This document shows, piece by piece, positions 33,505-43,855 of a stretch of DNA of 64,000 bases (positions are counted from its first letter, which is position 1; the number at the start of each line of letters is the position of its first letter). The notes beneath the pieces were generated by a model. It worked only from the letters and a program-made list of their open reading frames with translations. It ran no database searches and was not told the DNA's origin. A program made the translations under genes and the position numbers. The DNA lies in assembly GCA_947396885.1 (NCBI GenBank), contig OX377202.1, positions 107,650,221 through 107,714,220 on the forward strand, given 5' to 3'. This DNA comes from Heligmosomoides polygyrus polygyrus (taxonomy: Eukaryota > Nematoda > Chromadorea > Rhabditida > Heligmosomidae).

Positions 33505-33875
33505 TAGATGGATAAGGGCCCATTAAATGAAATTTTTGGCTATAAATGGTCCAGAAGGGTCTCTTTCCTAGTAGCGGTGTAGCCGTCACTTTGTACTGAT
33601 TTTGTCCCTGAGATTTACCGCAGAATTCCGCATTTAGCGATGAATGTGCCTCAAAAGACTGCGTTATAGACAATGAAGATGCTGCTAAACTGAAGCCGCC
33701 ATTCCAGCACGCATAGAGAGCCTGGGCCACTCTGGCACGCACCTGGGAAGAATGACGGTCATGCTGAGCGTCGAATCTGTCATCCAGGGCTTAAAAAACT
33801 CTCTTAGAGGTCATGCAGAGGAAATGTGGGCAGTTATTCAGATGAGCTTGAGCTACGTCGCTGCAGTTTTGGACG
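33505..33875. other. No recognised feature
   Basis: Mixed-composition DNA with no repeat end or coding signal that I can identify. Confidence 0.35.
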
Positions 33876-33879
33876 AGCT

Positions 33880-33949
33880 TGCATGGTGCAGCGGCTCACG
33901 GCGCCCTGTTCGTTCATTTGTGGATCGTCCTGGTTCAATTCCGTAGCCA
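33880..33949 (+). mobile_element. tRNA-like SINE head beside the LTR element
   Basis: GCATGGTGCAGCGGCTCACG (A-box region) and CCTGGTTCAATTCC (B-box region) lie about 50 bp apart. The LTR retrotransposon begins 14 bp downstream, so it inserted in or next to a SINE. Confidence 0.5.
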
Positions 33950-33963
33950 GGTGATCTCAAGCT

Positions 33964-34446
33964 TGTAAGGAAATTGTAAGGGGATGAAAGCCTGCAGGGA
34001 GATGGGACGTAGGCTACGGTAGAAGAAAAGGATAGCCAATCCACGGGAGATTAATTAGGTCACCCAGTAACGCCTAGCCTTGTCTTACCCGACGCCATTG
34101 GGCCCCATTAAAACTACCCGTGCGGGAGTTTGCCCACTGGCTATCGGGACCCCCATTAAGCCACCACTTAGAGCCCCCGCAACCCATGGAGTACAAGAAA
34201 ACGCCCTCCCGGGTTGACAGTGGTGTGTGGGCTCGGCGGTGCTCGGCCGTCAGGCTGACACCTGCCCTCTTTACTTTTGTTGTCCTTGCACATAATATTT
34301 ATGTATGGAATAATAATAAACTAATGCGAGGACTAAGCGTTTTGTCCGTAAACATACATAGCATAAACTAAAATAAATAACAAGTAATAACACCGGGCGT
34401 TCGCCCGCTACATTGTTGAACACAGTGGGCGCTCGGAGTTATTATA
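33964..34446 (+). repeat. 5' LTR, 483 bp
   Basis: It begins TGTAAGGAAATTGTAAGG and ends GCTCGGAGTTATTATA. A short hairpin CGGGCG-TT-CGCCCG lies near its 3' part (about 34,393). The 83-codon frame in it is repeated in the 3' LTR and is not a gene. Confidence 0.9.
34291..34330 (+). promoter_or_regulatory. Putative LTR TATA region, AATAAA and stem strand
   Basis: CATAATATTTATG (34,291-34,303) is TATA-like. AATAAA at 34,315-34,320 is a poly(A)-signal match. The 16 bases AATAAACTAATGCGAG (34,315-34,330) are perfectly complementary to 34,459-34,474 just beyond the LTR. The true transcript start is not known, so the R region cannot be fixed. Confidence 0.4.
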
Positions 34447-34474
34447 TGGAGGTCCCGGCTCGCATTAGTTTATT
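34447..34474 (+). promoter_or_regulatory. Primer binding site and adjoining stem strand
   Basis: The first ten bases after the LTR, TGGAGGTCCC, are complementary to a tRNA 3' end GGGACCU-CCA. From memory of eukaryotic tRNA-Gln acceptor stems this fits tRNA-Gln. Two bases later starts CTCGCATTAGTTTATT, the complement of LTR bases 34,315-34,330. Confidence 0.5.
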
Positions 34475-35430
34475 TTGCCTATTTTTGATCGGTTTCCTCG
34501 TCCTTTCTTCCACCACTCTATTAGTATTCTCTCTAGCTTTCAAAAAGGAAAGATGTTAATGCTGCATGAGTTTTTTACACTTCCTTCTAGTGTCACTGCG
34601 TAAGTGCACGGCACAATTTAATAAAAAATAGACCATAAGAATATTTTCTTATAATTTTTTCATACTGTTACTTAGTGAAGTAACAGTATCTAAAAAAGGC
34701 GTTCACTTTGCAAGAATTGAATCTCACAGCAAGTTGTCCTAACCTCATAAATTTCTGCTTATGCTCAAAATGCTCTCGTGCCCCCTGATTTGAATACTAT
34801 GCCGCCACGTTTTTCTATTTTTGCGATCTATTGTTCCTTTTCTCTTACAGAAAAGAGAGCGCCAATGTCACACCGCTGCTCCACCTCTATTCCGCGAGGC
34901 AAAAAGTTTATATATTCCGTTCATTTGTGTGACAGGGAGAAAAACCCCTCTAATCCGGTATTTGAGCAGTGTTACGATGAGTCCTGGCCAGGCTACGCCA
35001 CCCTCGCGGTAAAGTACTACTAATAAATGTACTGTGGTCGTATTTGTTAATGAAGCGCACACCAAAATTCATTTTGAAGTAAGGCGATGAAAATATACAG
35101 TTTAAGAATAAATAAAAACGAGCAAGCAAAGCATGATTAACACTAGTTGTCTCTCTCTCCATCGTTTTCTCATTTCATATTCTACTATCCACATTCTATA
35201 TACCGGAATTGTCTCACTTTTCGTTCCGTCTTCAGTAAATTTTAGAGGTACAATAGTACCAACTATAAAAGCAACTTACTGTGACATCTTGCCAATCGAC
35301 TCACCCAGCATCAACTCAGTCTTCACAAAGGACAAAGGAAACGTGATCTTTACACTTAAAATTTTTCATCTTCTCAAATTTTTTGTCATCTTATTTTTTC
35401 TTTATTTCTTCTTACTTTGGATAAGAAAGG
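34475..35430 (+). other. LTR element leader: deleted gag/RT region
   Basis: This stretch is where gag, protease and reverse transcriptase should be, but no homologous reading frame is visible. Contains a perfect 11-bp inverted repeat (TACTGTTACTT, spacer AGTG) at 34,664-34,689. The junction to recognisable RNase H lies near 35,445. Confidence 0.6.
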
Positions 35431-36959
35431 AAGTGCTGATTAACGCATCACTTGGACTTGTTTTCGCAGTTCAAAAATTTCGACCTTACATTGACGGCGC
35501 GAAAACAATTGTAATAACAGACCACGCGCCATTAAAATCTCTTCTTCACAGGGGAGATCTTACTGGTCGACTCGCCAAATATCAAATCGCGATACAGGAA
35601 TATGATATCACGATAACTTATCGGCCCGGTAAAAGCAACATGGTTTGTGACGCACTTTCTAGACACCTTCCCATTAACCACACGGATATAGTAATCAACA
35701 CGGTCACATCCCAACTGTTTACCTTAGATAAAGTATGCGAAGAACAACAAAACTGTTCCCGCACATCTCTCATTAGAGAAAGTCTTCAGGCCAACCCAAA
35801 TAACCCCGCATTTTCCAATTATTTCATCGCTAACAATATACTATATTATGTCCCCATGAAAGTAAACCAAGATCCCGTTATAGTCTTGCCCGACAACTCC
35901 AGCCTTAGAACTACTCTGATCAAACAAATTCACTCATCCCAAATGGGAATGGCCCGTCTTGGCGTCAGAAAGACCCTTACTGCTGTTTCGAAAATTGCTA
36001 TATGGAATAAAATGACCCACGATGTAACCGCCGTGGTATCACAGTGCCCCCAATGTCAGAAACGTAAAGGCCCCAATGCATATCGAATCAACGAACCGTT
36101 ATGCAATTTTGACCTGCCAGTACGTCCTTGGGAAAGAGTCCACTCAGACGTGATTGGACCACTAGCTCAAACCCTGGATGGTAACAAGTTCATAATTGTT
36201 TTTGTCGATGCATTCTCGAAATATATAGTAGCTGAACCCATACCAGACCAAAAGGCGCTTACAATAATAAATACATTCATGAATCGCTTCGTGTCTCGTT
36301 TCGGACCACCAGCGCTCTTGGTAACCGATCAAGGCACAAATTTCATGAGTGACATTTTCCGTTCTACTCTTAAAAACCTTAAAATCGCTCATAAAACTAG
36401 CACTCCGTATCATCATGAAAGTAACGGACAAGTCGAGCGCGCAAATCGCACCATTGAAGAACTTATATCCATGGCCATAGCTACACGTAACGATGAATGG
36501 GACAATGTTATGTTCTTAGCTATTCATGTATATAATTGCGCAGAGAACTCCACCACTAAGCACTCTCCGTACACTGTGATTCATGGCTACGAACCCTTCA
36601 ACATCTTCCGTAATTCCTTGGAACTACCTGTTCGCAAATTTGCATCAGAAACAGACTATGCAAATCAACTGACCCCAATGCTTCGTGCTATTTGGAAAAC
36701 AACTCAAGCAAATTTGGAGATAGCACAGCAAGAACAAAAACGTCACTACGATTTGAGGAACCGCACACAACCCTCAAATTTGCAAATAGGTCAACAAGTT
36801 TTCGTACGGCAAGACATTGGAAACAAAATAGCACCTCGTTTTTAAGGTCCCTTTGTCATTGTGGACATAGAGCGTCCCAATATTACCATTCTCGATGGAC
36901 GTCGAGAACGCACGGTCCACATGAACAGGGTAAAATTGTATAACTCTGACGGAGAATAG
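35133..36959 (+). pseudogene. Gypsy-type pol remnant: RNase H C-part plus integrase
   Basis: The open frame runs 35,133-36,845 (570 codons). The first ~100 residues are unrelated, hydrophobic and probably fill the deletion. From about residue 105 comes RNase H: LGLVFAVQKFRPYIDG, TDHAPLKSLL with its catalytic Asp, and the end GKSNMVCDALSR. Its N-terminal half, with the first catalytic Asp, is missing. Integrase follows. The zinc finger has H..CPQCQK, but the usual second His is replaced by Arg (MARLGVRKT). The core keeps the DD35E set: HSDVIGP, VTDQGTNF, and Glu in NGQVERANRT after 35 intervening residues. A TAA stop at 36,843-36,845 replaces the residue after APRF. The same frame then continues, with typical integrase C-terminal sequence, to a TAG at 36,957-36,959. 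Both the stop and the deletion make it non-autonomous. Confidence 0.85.
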
Positions 36960-38355
36960 CTGCAAAGTTTCTTCTAGCCACAAACCCGCACCCTTTTGCA
37001 GACTTCGAAACCTAATTTTCTCTTTCATCTCTATTTTTTACGACTTTCAGCAAATTTTCTACGTTACAAAATCGTGCCGTCACTGCGCAACGCGATTTCA
37101 CGCAATTAAGCACAGCTCTAAAATACTCAAGTAATCAGCCACAGACTAACGACATTTAAACTTGTAGTTGGAAGCGATCGATAAACGTAGGAGCGCAAAA
37201 CGCTCTTATAACGATACATCACGGACATAGTGTCACCTTCGTTCTAGTTCACACTACCTTCATGGAACAGCTTCACAAATTACATAATAAGTTAGCAGTT
37301 AAGTATCTATTCGAGCACAAAACCAAGGCGACAAACTGTCAGTCTTTGCATTTAGTAAGAGAACTCGTGTCCATGTTTCACATACAAAAACAAGGCTTTA
37401 CGTTTGCAACAAATCCAAAACTCACTACTTTTATACAACTAGAAGAGAAAAGCAGCTCTACATCAACCAGGAGTTGTTTCAACTATAACAACAAGTAACC
37501 CAGCTCCTGTTCCATGATCCCAACACCAGGGGAAGAACAAATCACCACCTGGTTGGCTGTTTTGTGATCCGGAAAGTTGCATATGCATATCGAGTAGTGT
37601 TTTGGATTCCTTCTCGTAGCCTTCATCACTTATACCTATACGGACCACGAGTGCTTTTACTTCGAAGCACCATGTTTTGGCCTCCATCCGCTACTTAACT
37701 CTGCCTTTTGTGTAATATAACTGAATCTAGTTCCATAAATTTTCTTCACATGCGACGATAAGGACACCGTGTCTACCAAATGTACGTATTTTGACAACTG
37801 TCGTTTTTTAACGAGTTACTGTCCTTAATCTCGGGCTACATTGATTTTGATCTGAGTGCATTATTTACGTCTCTAATGCGCGCACAGTGACGCCATGATA
37901 AATCTCACAACTCGGTCTCATACTGATACTGTGTGAGATTCCTTTATCTTTATTGGAACATATGATACTATGCACATGCAGCTGTGACAGACAAGGGTAA
38001 TGGCAGTCGAAACTCCAAGACAATATTATTTGAAACAAAAACTAGTCTACGCGAAACTAATTATTCCGTATATCTTTTATCAATACCTCAATATCTCCAT
38101 CCTCTTTCTTATTTACGGTATCACACATAACACCACTGGTTGTGAGTTGTTTTTTTAGTTTTGTATTTTTTTGTTCCTTGCAACAGCTCTCACTTATACT
38201 TACAGCCACTCAGGACGACTCAACACCTCAACTGCGATGACCTTCTACACATCGGAACAACACTGATCTCTCTCTCATTCGATTAGCTTATCAACCACTC
38301 ATCCCATCCCGTATAACCTAGGACCCGGGGACCGGGTCTCTTTCGCCGCCGTGGA
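36960..38355. other. LTR element 3' internal region, no recognised env
   Basis: About 1.4 kb between pol and the 3' LTR. A 78-codon frame (37,262-37,498, +, ATG) and a 75-codon antisense frame (37,687 to 37,463, ATG) have ordinary composition but no recognisable domain. The bases before the 3' LTR (GCCGCCGTGGATG) are only weakly purine-rich, so the polypurine tract is atypical. Confidence 0.55.
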
Positions 38356-38838
38356 TGTAAGGAAATTGTAAGGGGATGAAAGCCTGCAGGGAGATGGGAC
38401 GTAGGCTACGGTAGAAGAAAAGGATAGCCAATCCACGGGAGATTAATTAGGTCACCCAGTAACGCCTAGCCTTGTCTTACCCGACGCCATTGGGCCCCAT
38501 TAAAACTACCCGTGCGGGAGTTTGCCCACTGGCTATCGGGACCCCCATTAAGCCACCACTTAGAGCCCCCGCAACCCATGGAGTACAAGAAAACGCCCTC
38601 CCGGGTTGACAGTGGTGTGTGGGCTCGGCGGTGCTCGGCCGTCAGGCTGACACCTGCCCTCTTTACTTTTGTTGTCCTTGCACATAATATTTATGTATGG
38701 AATAATAATAAACTAATGCGAGGACTAAGCGTTTTGTCCGTAAACATACATAGCATAAACTAAAATAAATAACAAGTAATAACACCGGGCGTTCGCCCGC
38801 TACATTGTTGAACACAGTGGGCGCTCGGAGTTATTATA
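38356..38838 (+). repeat. 3' LTR, 483 bp
   Basis: I find no difference from 33,964-34,446 on reading both through. It ends TTATTATA and is followed by AGCT. Confidence 0.9.
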
Positions 38839-39585
38839 AGCTTCTGACATTACAAGAGACACGTCGAAGGAATTCACAGCGTATTCAATCAACCACAAAT
38901 GACCACCCACTGAGTATCGATCGTCATGCTTCGCGAGATCGATCCAGCACCCGGTTGTACATAAAATAATCTGTCCAATTGTCCATATGTGCGTCCGCGC
39001 AGAATTAGCGGCCACTCACGCTGCTTCACAGTATACATTTATGGCAAGCAAAACATCTATATGGACTGCCGCGGATACAATAGCCATGAACGAACAGCCG
39101 CTACGCAACAAGTAAGCGATGTCGGTAGAACAGTCAATATCGATCGATATTATTGATTTTGAGGAATTCACCGATTGGCATAGGATTCGCGCGAATGTGC
39201 TTGCGGTATAGCTTACTTCCATTCCAATTATAACAACGTAAATAAACAGAACGAGTCCAGCTGGAACGTAGGCGAAACTCGAATAAAAAATCCGAAAAAA
39301 AAATAGAAAACACTCGGCGAACCAGCTCAGACTATTCCTGCAATCCCCTTAGGACTCAACTGGTAAACAGGCGTCACTAGCCGGAAGTATCACTGGTTGT
39401 TGCCCCATGTAGGCGTCGGACTCCTCCTCCTCCTCATCTAACGTCGATCAATGGATACACAGTGTGCTTCTGCAGAAGAGCAGCAGCATTACGGTACGAC
39501 TTCCTTCTACCAAACCCTTGGGCACCAGGAGGAGAGGGGCCAGACAGTTATAGAGCCTTAGGCTTGTCTAATACTATTAGCATTC
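38839..39585. other. Unassigned
   Basis: Continues the pre-insertion flank. ATCGATCGATATTATTGATT at about 39,139 is the ATCGAT-type palindromic word seen in the neighbouring satellites. A satellite-like phrase (TTCACAGCGTATTCAATCAACC) at 38,871 suggests the satellite domain once started here. Confidence 0.45.
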
Positions 39586-39945
39586 AGGCCTATAGTTGGC
39601 CCATCCTGGTGTGGAGTTAGTCGTCGGTTTGTCTGTGTGTCGATCCGCACGAAAATAATGGCCGTCGGATGACCTCTTGGCTTGGTCTGATCAGCCGGAA
39701 TCAAAGAACCGATCAATACCGATCTTCCCACGAATGACAGGGCAGTCCTCGTATGTTGGAAAAGTAGTGCCCGCTAGGCGGACTTCACAGCGTCCGAAAC
39801 GCTACAGAATTGATCAATCCGCGCAAAATTAATGGCCGTTGGACGCGTTCACAGCGTGTGCAAACAGCCTTTTGTTCTAAACACGATTACCGTACGAGAA
39901 GTAGACCTCGAATTCATTGCAGCACATCAGGCCCTTTTCCCCTTT

Positions 39946-39948
39946 CAA

Positions 39949-39995
<47 letters not shown>

Positions 39996-40013
39996 GTAAA
40001 TAAATAAATAAAG
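39946..40013 (+). repeat. (AAAT)n microsatellite
   Basis: About 17 tandem AATA units with one interruption (AAGTAAA). Confidence 0.95.
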
Positions 40014-40868
40014 TACTGAATAAAATAGCCGCCCGTTTTTCTATTTAAACGGGCTTTATAGTGTATGTGATCCGCTGAAATCAAACAAAGGGCCAGTATC
40101 GATTGATGTCCGCGGGGTTTTGCAACGAGTGCACGACATCGATCAGGCAACCTACTAAACAAAAAGTGTCCGTCCGCGCAAAATTAATGACCGCTTTAGG
40201 CTCCATTTCGTGTGTCTTCACCTCGAATCTATCCAACGATCAATATTACGTCTATGAAATTTGTGTAGAGCAGGTCAAGACCGTCCGTCTTCGTGATGTT
40301 CCTCGCAAAATTAATGGCCACTGGAATATTCACAACGTTTGCAATAATGCGCAGTTTACAAGCCGATCGATTAAATGTCCTACAATATACAAATGAAACC
40401 TACTATGTATATGCGAGACAGAGTAACACTGTCCTTTCGTCTGTATGCACGTCCGCGCAAAATTAACGATCGGCCCGTGGGCTCCTTCATAGTATATAAT
40501 CGGCCGGAATTTACAAATCGACCAATACCAATCATATCCTACCATACATGAAGAGGCTCTACTATATAAACGTCCGCTCGTCTGTGCGTCCCTCCGCGCG
40601 AAAATAATGTCCGTCAGAGGTTTCACAGCGTATGTAATCGGCCAAAATTTACGAAGCGATCAATATCAATCGACTCCATCCTGCTGTATACTAAACCGAG
40701 TAGGTTCGCCCGTTTGTCTGTGCGTCCCTCCGCGCGAAATCAGTGGTTGCAGTATGGGCTACAGTTTATCGTCTGTGCGTCAGTTCTCGCAAAATTGTGA
40801 CCGCTCGGCGAGCTCTTCACACCAAATATAGTCATCTGCTAATTGATCAATATCAATCAATTCCATCC

Positions 40869-40871
<3 letters not shown>

Positions 40872-40934
<63 letters not shown>
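40872..40934 (+). repeat. (TA)n microsatellite
   Basis: About 31 uninterrupted TA units, grown from the CTATATA phrase of a satellite unit. Confidence 0.95.
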
Positions 40935-40935
<1 letters not shown>

Positions 40936-42733
40936 ACAGAGGTAGTCAATCCGTTCGTCTGTACACCATTCCGCGCAGAACTAATGGCCGCACGGCCAGC
41001 TACTTCACAGCTTATGTAATCGATCGAAATTTACCAACCGATTAATATCAATCAATTCCACCCTACTATACACAAAACAGAGTAGGTTCGTCCGTTCGTA
41101 AGTATCGATCAATATCAAAAGTCCACCTTATTACATGCAAAACAGCGATAGTCCGTCCGTTCGTCTGTAACCATTCCGCGCAAAATTAATGGCCGATCGG
41201 CAAGCTCTTTCACAGCGCATGTAATCAGCCGGAATTTACCAACCGATCAATATCAAACAATTCCATCCTACTATACATAAAACAGCGTTAGTCCGTTCGT
41301 CTGTACACCATTCCGCGCAAAATTAATGGCCGCTTGGCCAGCTCCTTCACAGCTTATGTAATCAGCCGGAATTTACCAACCGATCAATATCAAACAATTC
41401 CATCCTACTACACATAAAACAGCGTTAGTCCCTCCGTTCGTCTGCATGTCATTCTGCGCAAAATTAATGGCCGCTTCACGGCGTGACGGACACCGCACTT
41501 CGCATAGCGCCACATCGTTACCGTAGCGGAGTAAGCCGTACATCTCACAGTCTCCCGTCACAAACGGTGCAGCCGCTTGTTCATTAGCGGACACTATGCT
41601 AAAAGCAAAGCGCGCGAAAACATGGTCACAACGTGGCCATAACAGGAAAACAATATCATCAGAAGGAGGAGGTGTTTGTCAGACGAACGAAGTCACACGG
41701 AACACTGAGAGCTAAGAGGTGCCTAAAAACAACTGCGAGCACGCGTGAAAACATTCACGCACGGGTTTCTGAACGAAGACTGAGCAGCATCACACGTCGT
41801 CAACAGTTATGAGTTCGCCGCAGGCGCAAACATCAACATCACAGGGAAGTGGTGGCTGCTGCCGGCTTTCTGTTGTCTCTTCGCGGAACTAGAATCAATG
41901 GTGTATCTCACAAAAGGAGGTGTTAGTCCGCCGATTTGTCCGTACGTGCGTCCACGCAAAATTGATGACACATTGATCAGCCTAGGAGCGTGTGTGATCT
42001 ACGAGCCTAATAAACATGAAATAGTGAACTCCGCCCAGTTGTCCGTATGCCAGTCCGCGCGAAATTGATGGCCGTTAGGTGGTTTTCGCTGCGTGACCAA
42101 CTCCTGCTTTCAGATTCGACTTCTGCATTTTTGTTCTTCACCACAAAAAGTCAGTGGTACTAGTCTACTGTACGGCGTGCGGATCAAGGGAGGCCAGTAT
42201 AAACCACTGAGTCACTTTGGCACCATGAAGGGTGAACAAAGCTACTAGTGGCTACTGCCTGAGATACGCAAAGTCTTTGAGTAAATGAGCCTCAGCGTCG
42301 AGTGAGCCTTGAGCGAGTCTTGAGCGATGCCATTCGCTAGCTTCGCCCGAAAGCAGGCCATCTGAGCCACTTTGGCACAAGGCAAGTAGCAGCGTGGATG
42401 TCATCGTCCGCTCGGTTAAGGCTCACTACGGACGACTCAGCGAAAAAACATAACGGTTTCTATAGGCCATTAGCGATAAGCTAGTACTGGATCACTTTGG
42501 CCCGCGGCAGGGATGAAAGGATGGCGCCTCAGTGAGGGAATTATGGCAGGATTTGACACGACCTCCCGCTACATGAACCCTTGAATGAGCATCGTTACTG
42601 ACCTTCGATGAATAAACCCGACACTCTATGGAAGAGCTAGTCCGTCCGTTTGTCTTCATGTGCGTCCACTCTCATCTAATGGCTTCTGGACAGACTTCAC
42701 GGCGTGTATAATTAGTTACAATTATTCAAACGA

Positions 42734-43732
42734 ACGCACTTGTGCACGCTGCTATACCATCGCCCTACATCCGACTTCTCGACGAATGCTTCTCGAACAC
42801 ATCGACTACCATCCAGCTGTTTGATCGAGAACTTAAGATTCCTATCGGGAAAGGAGTACGGCAGGAAGACACTATTTCTCCCCAGCTATTCACAGCGGCA
42901 CTCCAGGATGCCATGAAAGTCGTGAACTGGGACGATAAAGGCTACCTTGTCGACGGTAGACGGATCAGCAACCTTCGCTTCGCCGACGATATTGTTCTCA
43001 TCTCTACCAGCACGGCAGAAGTCGAGGAAATGCTGAACGAGCTCAATGTGGCAGGTATGAAGATTGGATTGGACATGAATATGTCCAAGACACAATTTAT
43101 GGTCAACCAGTGGTGTGACACGGGACTCGTAAGGTTAAATGGAGTCGCTCTGCAACAGGTCGACTCCTACGTCTATCTGGGAAGAGAGCTGAACATGGAT
43201 AACGACCTCGCTCCTGAAATCGCCCGCAGGAGACGCGCAGCATGGGCAGCCTTCAGTTCGATTCGCGAAGTCACCGATCAGGCCAAGGATCCCGGCCTCA
43301 GGGCCCCGATATTCAACGCCTCTGTACTGCCTGCGATGTGTTACGCGACGGAAACCTGGCCCGACAAGAAGACAATCGCCAGAGCAATGCAAACTACGCA
43401 TCGTGCACTGGAGAGATGTCTTCTGAAGACAATCCTTCGTCAGCTGCGGCAAGAAGGCCTACGAAGCTCGGAGCTAGTCGCAATTGGCAGACCCGCTGCA
43501 GTACATGAAGGAGTCCAAATATCGCTGGGCCGGACACCTGCTTCGACGAAAGGACGATAGATGGAGTCTCCGTGTCACAGAATGGCTCCCGAGAGACCAT
43601 AAGAGACCACTGGGACGACCGCCAACGCGATGGGCAGACTCATTCTCAAGATCTTTCAGAGAGCTGAGTCTGCCTCACTGGATGCAAGCAGCCAGAGATC
43701 GAGCGGTCTGGAAGAGTTGTGGTCCCCGCTGA
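42734..43732 (+). pseudogene. RTE reverse transcriptase fragment, frameshifted
   Basis: Covers the last third of an RTE polyprotein; endonuclease and fingers are lost. Residues after the 5' end include KGVRQEDTISPQLFTAAL, where RTE proteins usually have RQGDTISP (Gly to Glu), then the palm active site FADDIVLIS with both catalytic aspartates intact, and the thumb/C-terminal blocks SYVYLGRELNM, LPAMCYATETW, YRWAGHLLRR and RPPTRWADSF. The frame is open from 42,734 to about 43,475. Comparison with 13,904-14,533 shows 8 bases missing at about 43,476 (after GGAGCTA), which shifts the frame. The original frame then continues 43,484-43,732 to the same stop. Inactive. Confidence 0.88.
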
Positions 43733-43786
43733 GAAGACCTCCAGCCGACAAAAGGACCATCAAAGTATCAAAGTAAGTAAGTAAGT
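42734..43786 (+). mobile_element. RTE-type retrotransposon, 5' truncated, inserted in satellite
   Basis: A 1,053-bp insertion bounded by perfect 10-bp repeats ATTCAAACGA (42,724-42,733 and 43,787-43,796). The flanks join into satellite-type sequence, so it landed in the array. The 3' tail is ATCAAAGTATCAAAGTAAGT followed by AAGT repeats, as in the 13.9-kb copy. Confidence 0.9.
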
Positions 43787-43855
43787 ATTCAAACGATCAA
43801 AATCGATTGAAATGAACATGACGGTCACTAGATGGATCTACATCTTAAATGGGCA

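Larger units (their letters stand above)
33964..38838 (+). mobile_element. Ty3/gypsy-type LTR retrotransposon, internally deleted
   Basis: A 4,875-bp element bounded by two 483-bp LTRs that I read as identical. AGCT abuts both outer ends (33,960-33,963 and 38,839-38,842), a 4- or 5-bp target duplication. The order RNase H then integrase in one frame marks it as Ty3/gypsy type. Gag, protease, reverse transcriptase and the first part of RNase H are absent from the ~1 kb between the 5' LTR and pol, and pol has an in-frame stop. Identical LTRs imply a recent insertion, so the gutted copy was probably mobilised by another element's proteins (inference). Confidence 0.9.
39590..42733 (+). repeat. 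~140-bp satellite family, ~20 diverged units
   Basis: The core CCGCGCAAAATTAATGGCCG recurs at about 39,826, 40,178, 40,307, 40,457, 40,598, 40,733, 40,974, 41,177, 41,317, 41,457, 41,955 and 42,058. The spacing from 41,177 to 41,457 is exactly 140 bp. Each unit runs: core, CTTCACAGCTTATGTAATC, GGAATTTACCAACCGATCAA, TATCAATCAATTCCATCCTAC, then GTCCGTTCGTCTGT. Central units are nearly identical and outer units are diverged, as expected for an array maintained by unequal exchange. 41,480-41,930 and 42,110-42,600 hold unrelated inserts. Solo cores occur elsewhere at 49,421, 50,907, 51,071, 51,849, 51,966, 52,384, 57,066, 57,979 and 63,000. Confidence 0.85.

Noticed and set aside
34447..34474. Tf1-type self-priming as the main explanation of the 16-nt complement
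   Set aside because: The paired block starts 12 bases past the LTR end, so a primer annealed there would not generate the observed LTR end. A tRNA-like primer site fits the LTR boundary better.
36960..38355. env-like gene in the LTR element
   Set aside because: No long frame, signal peptide or transmembrane segment was found; only 75-78 codon frames on opposite strands.
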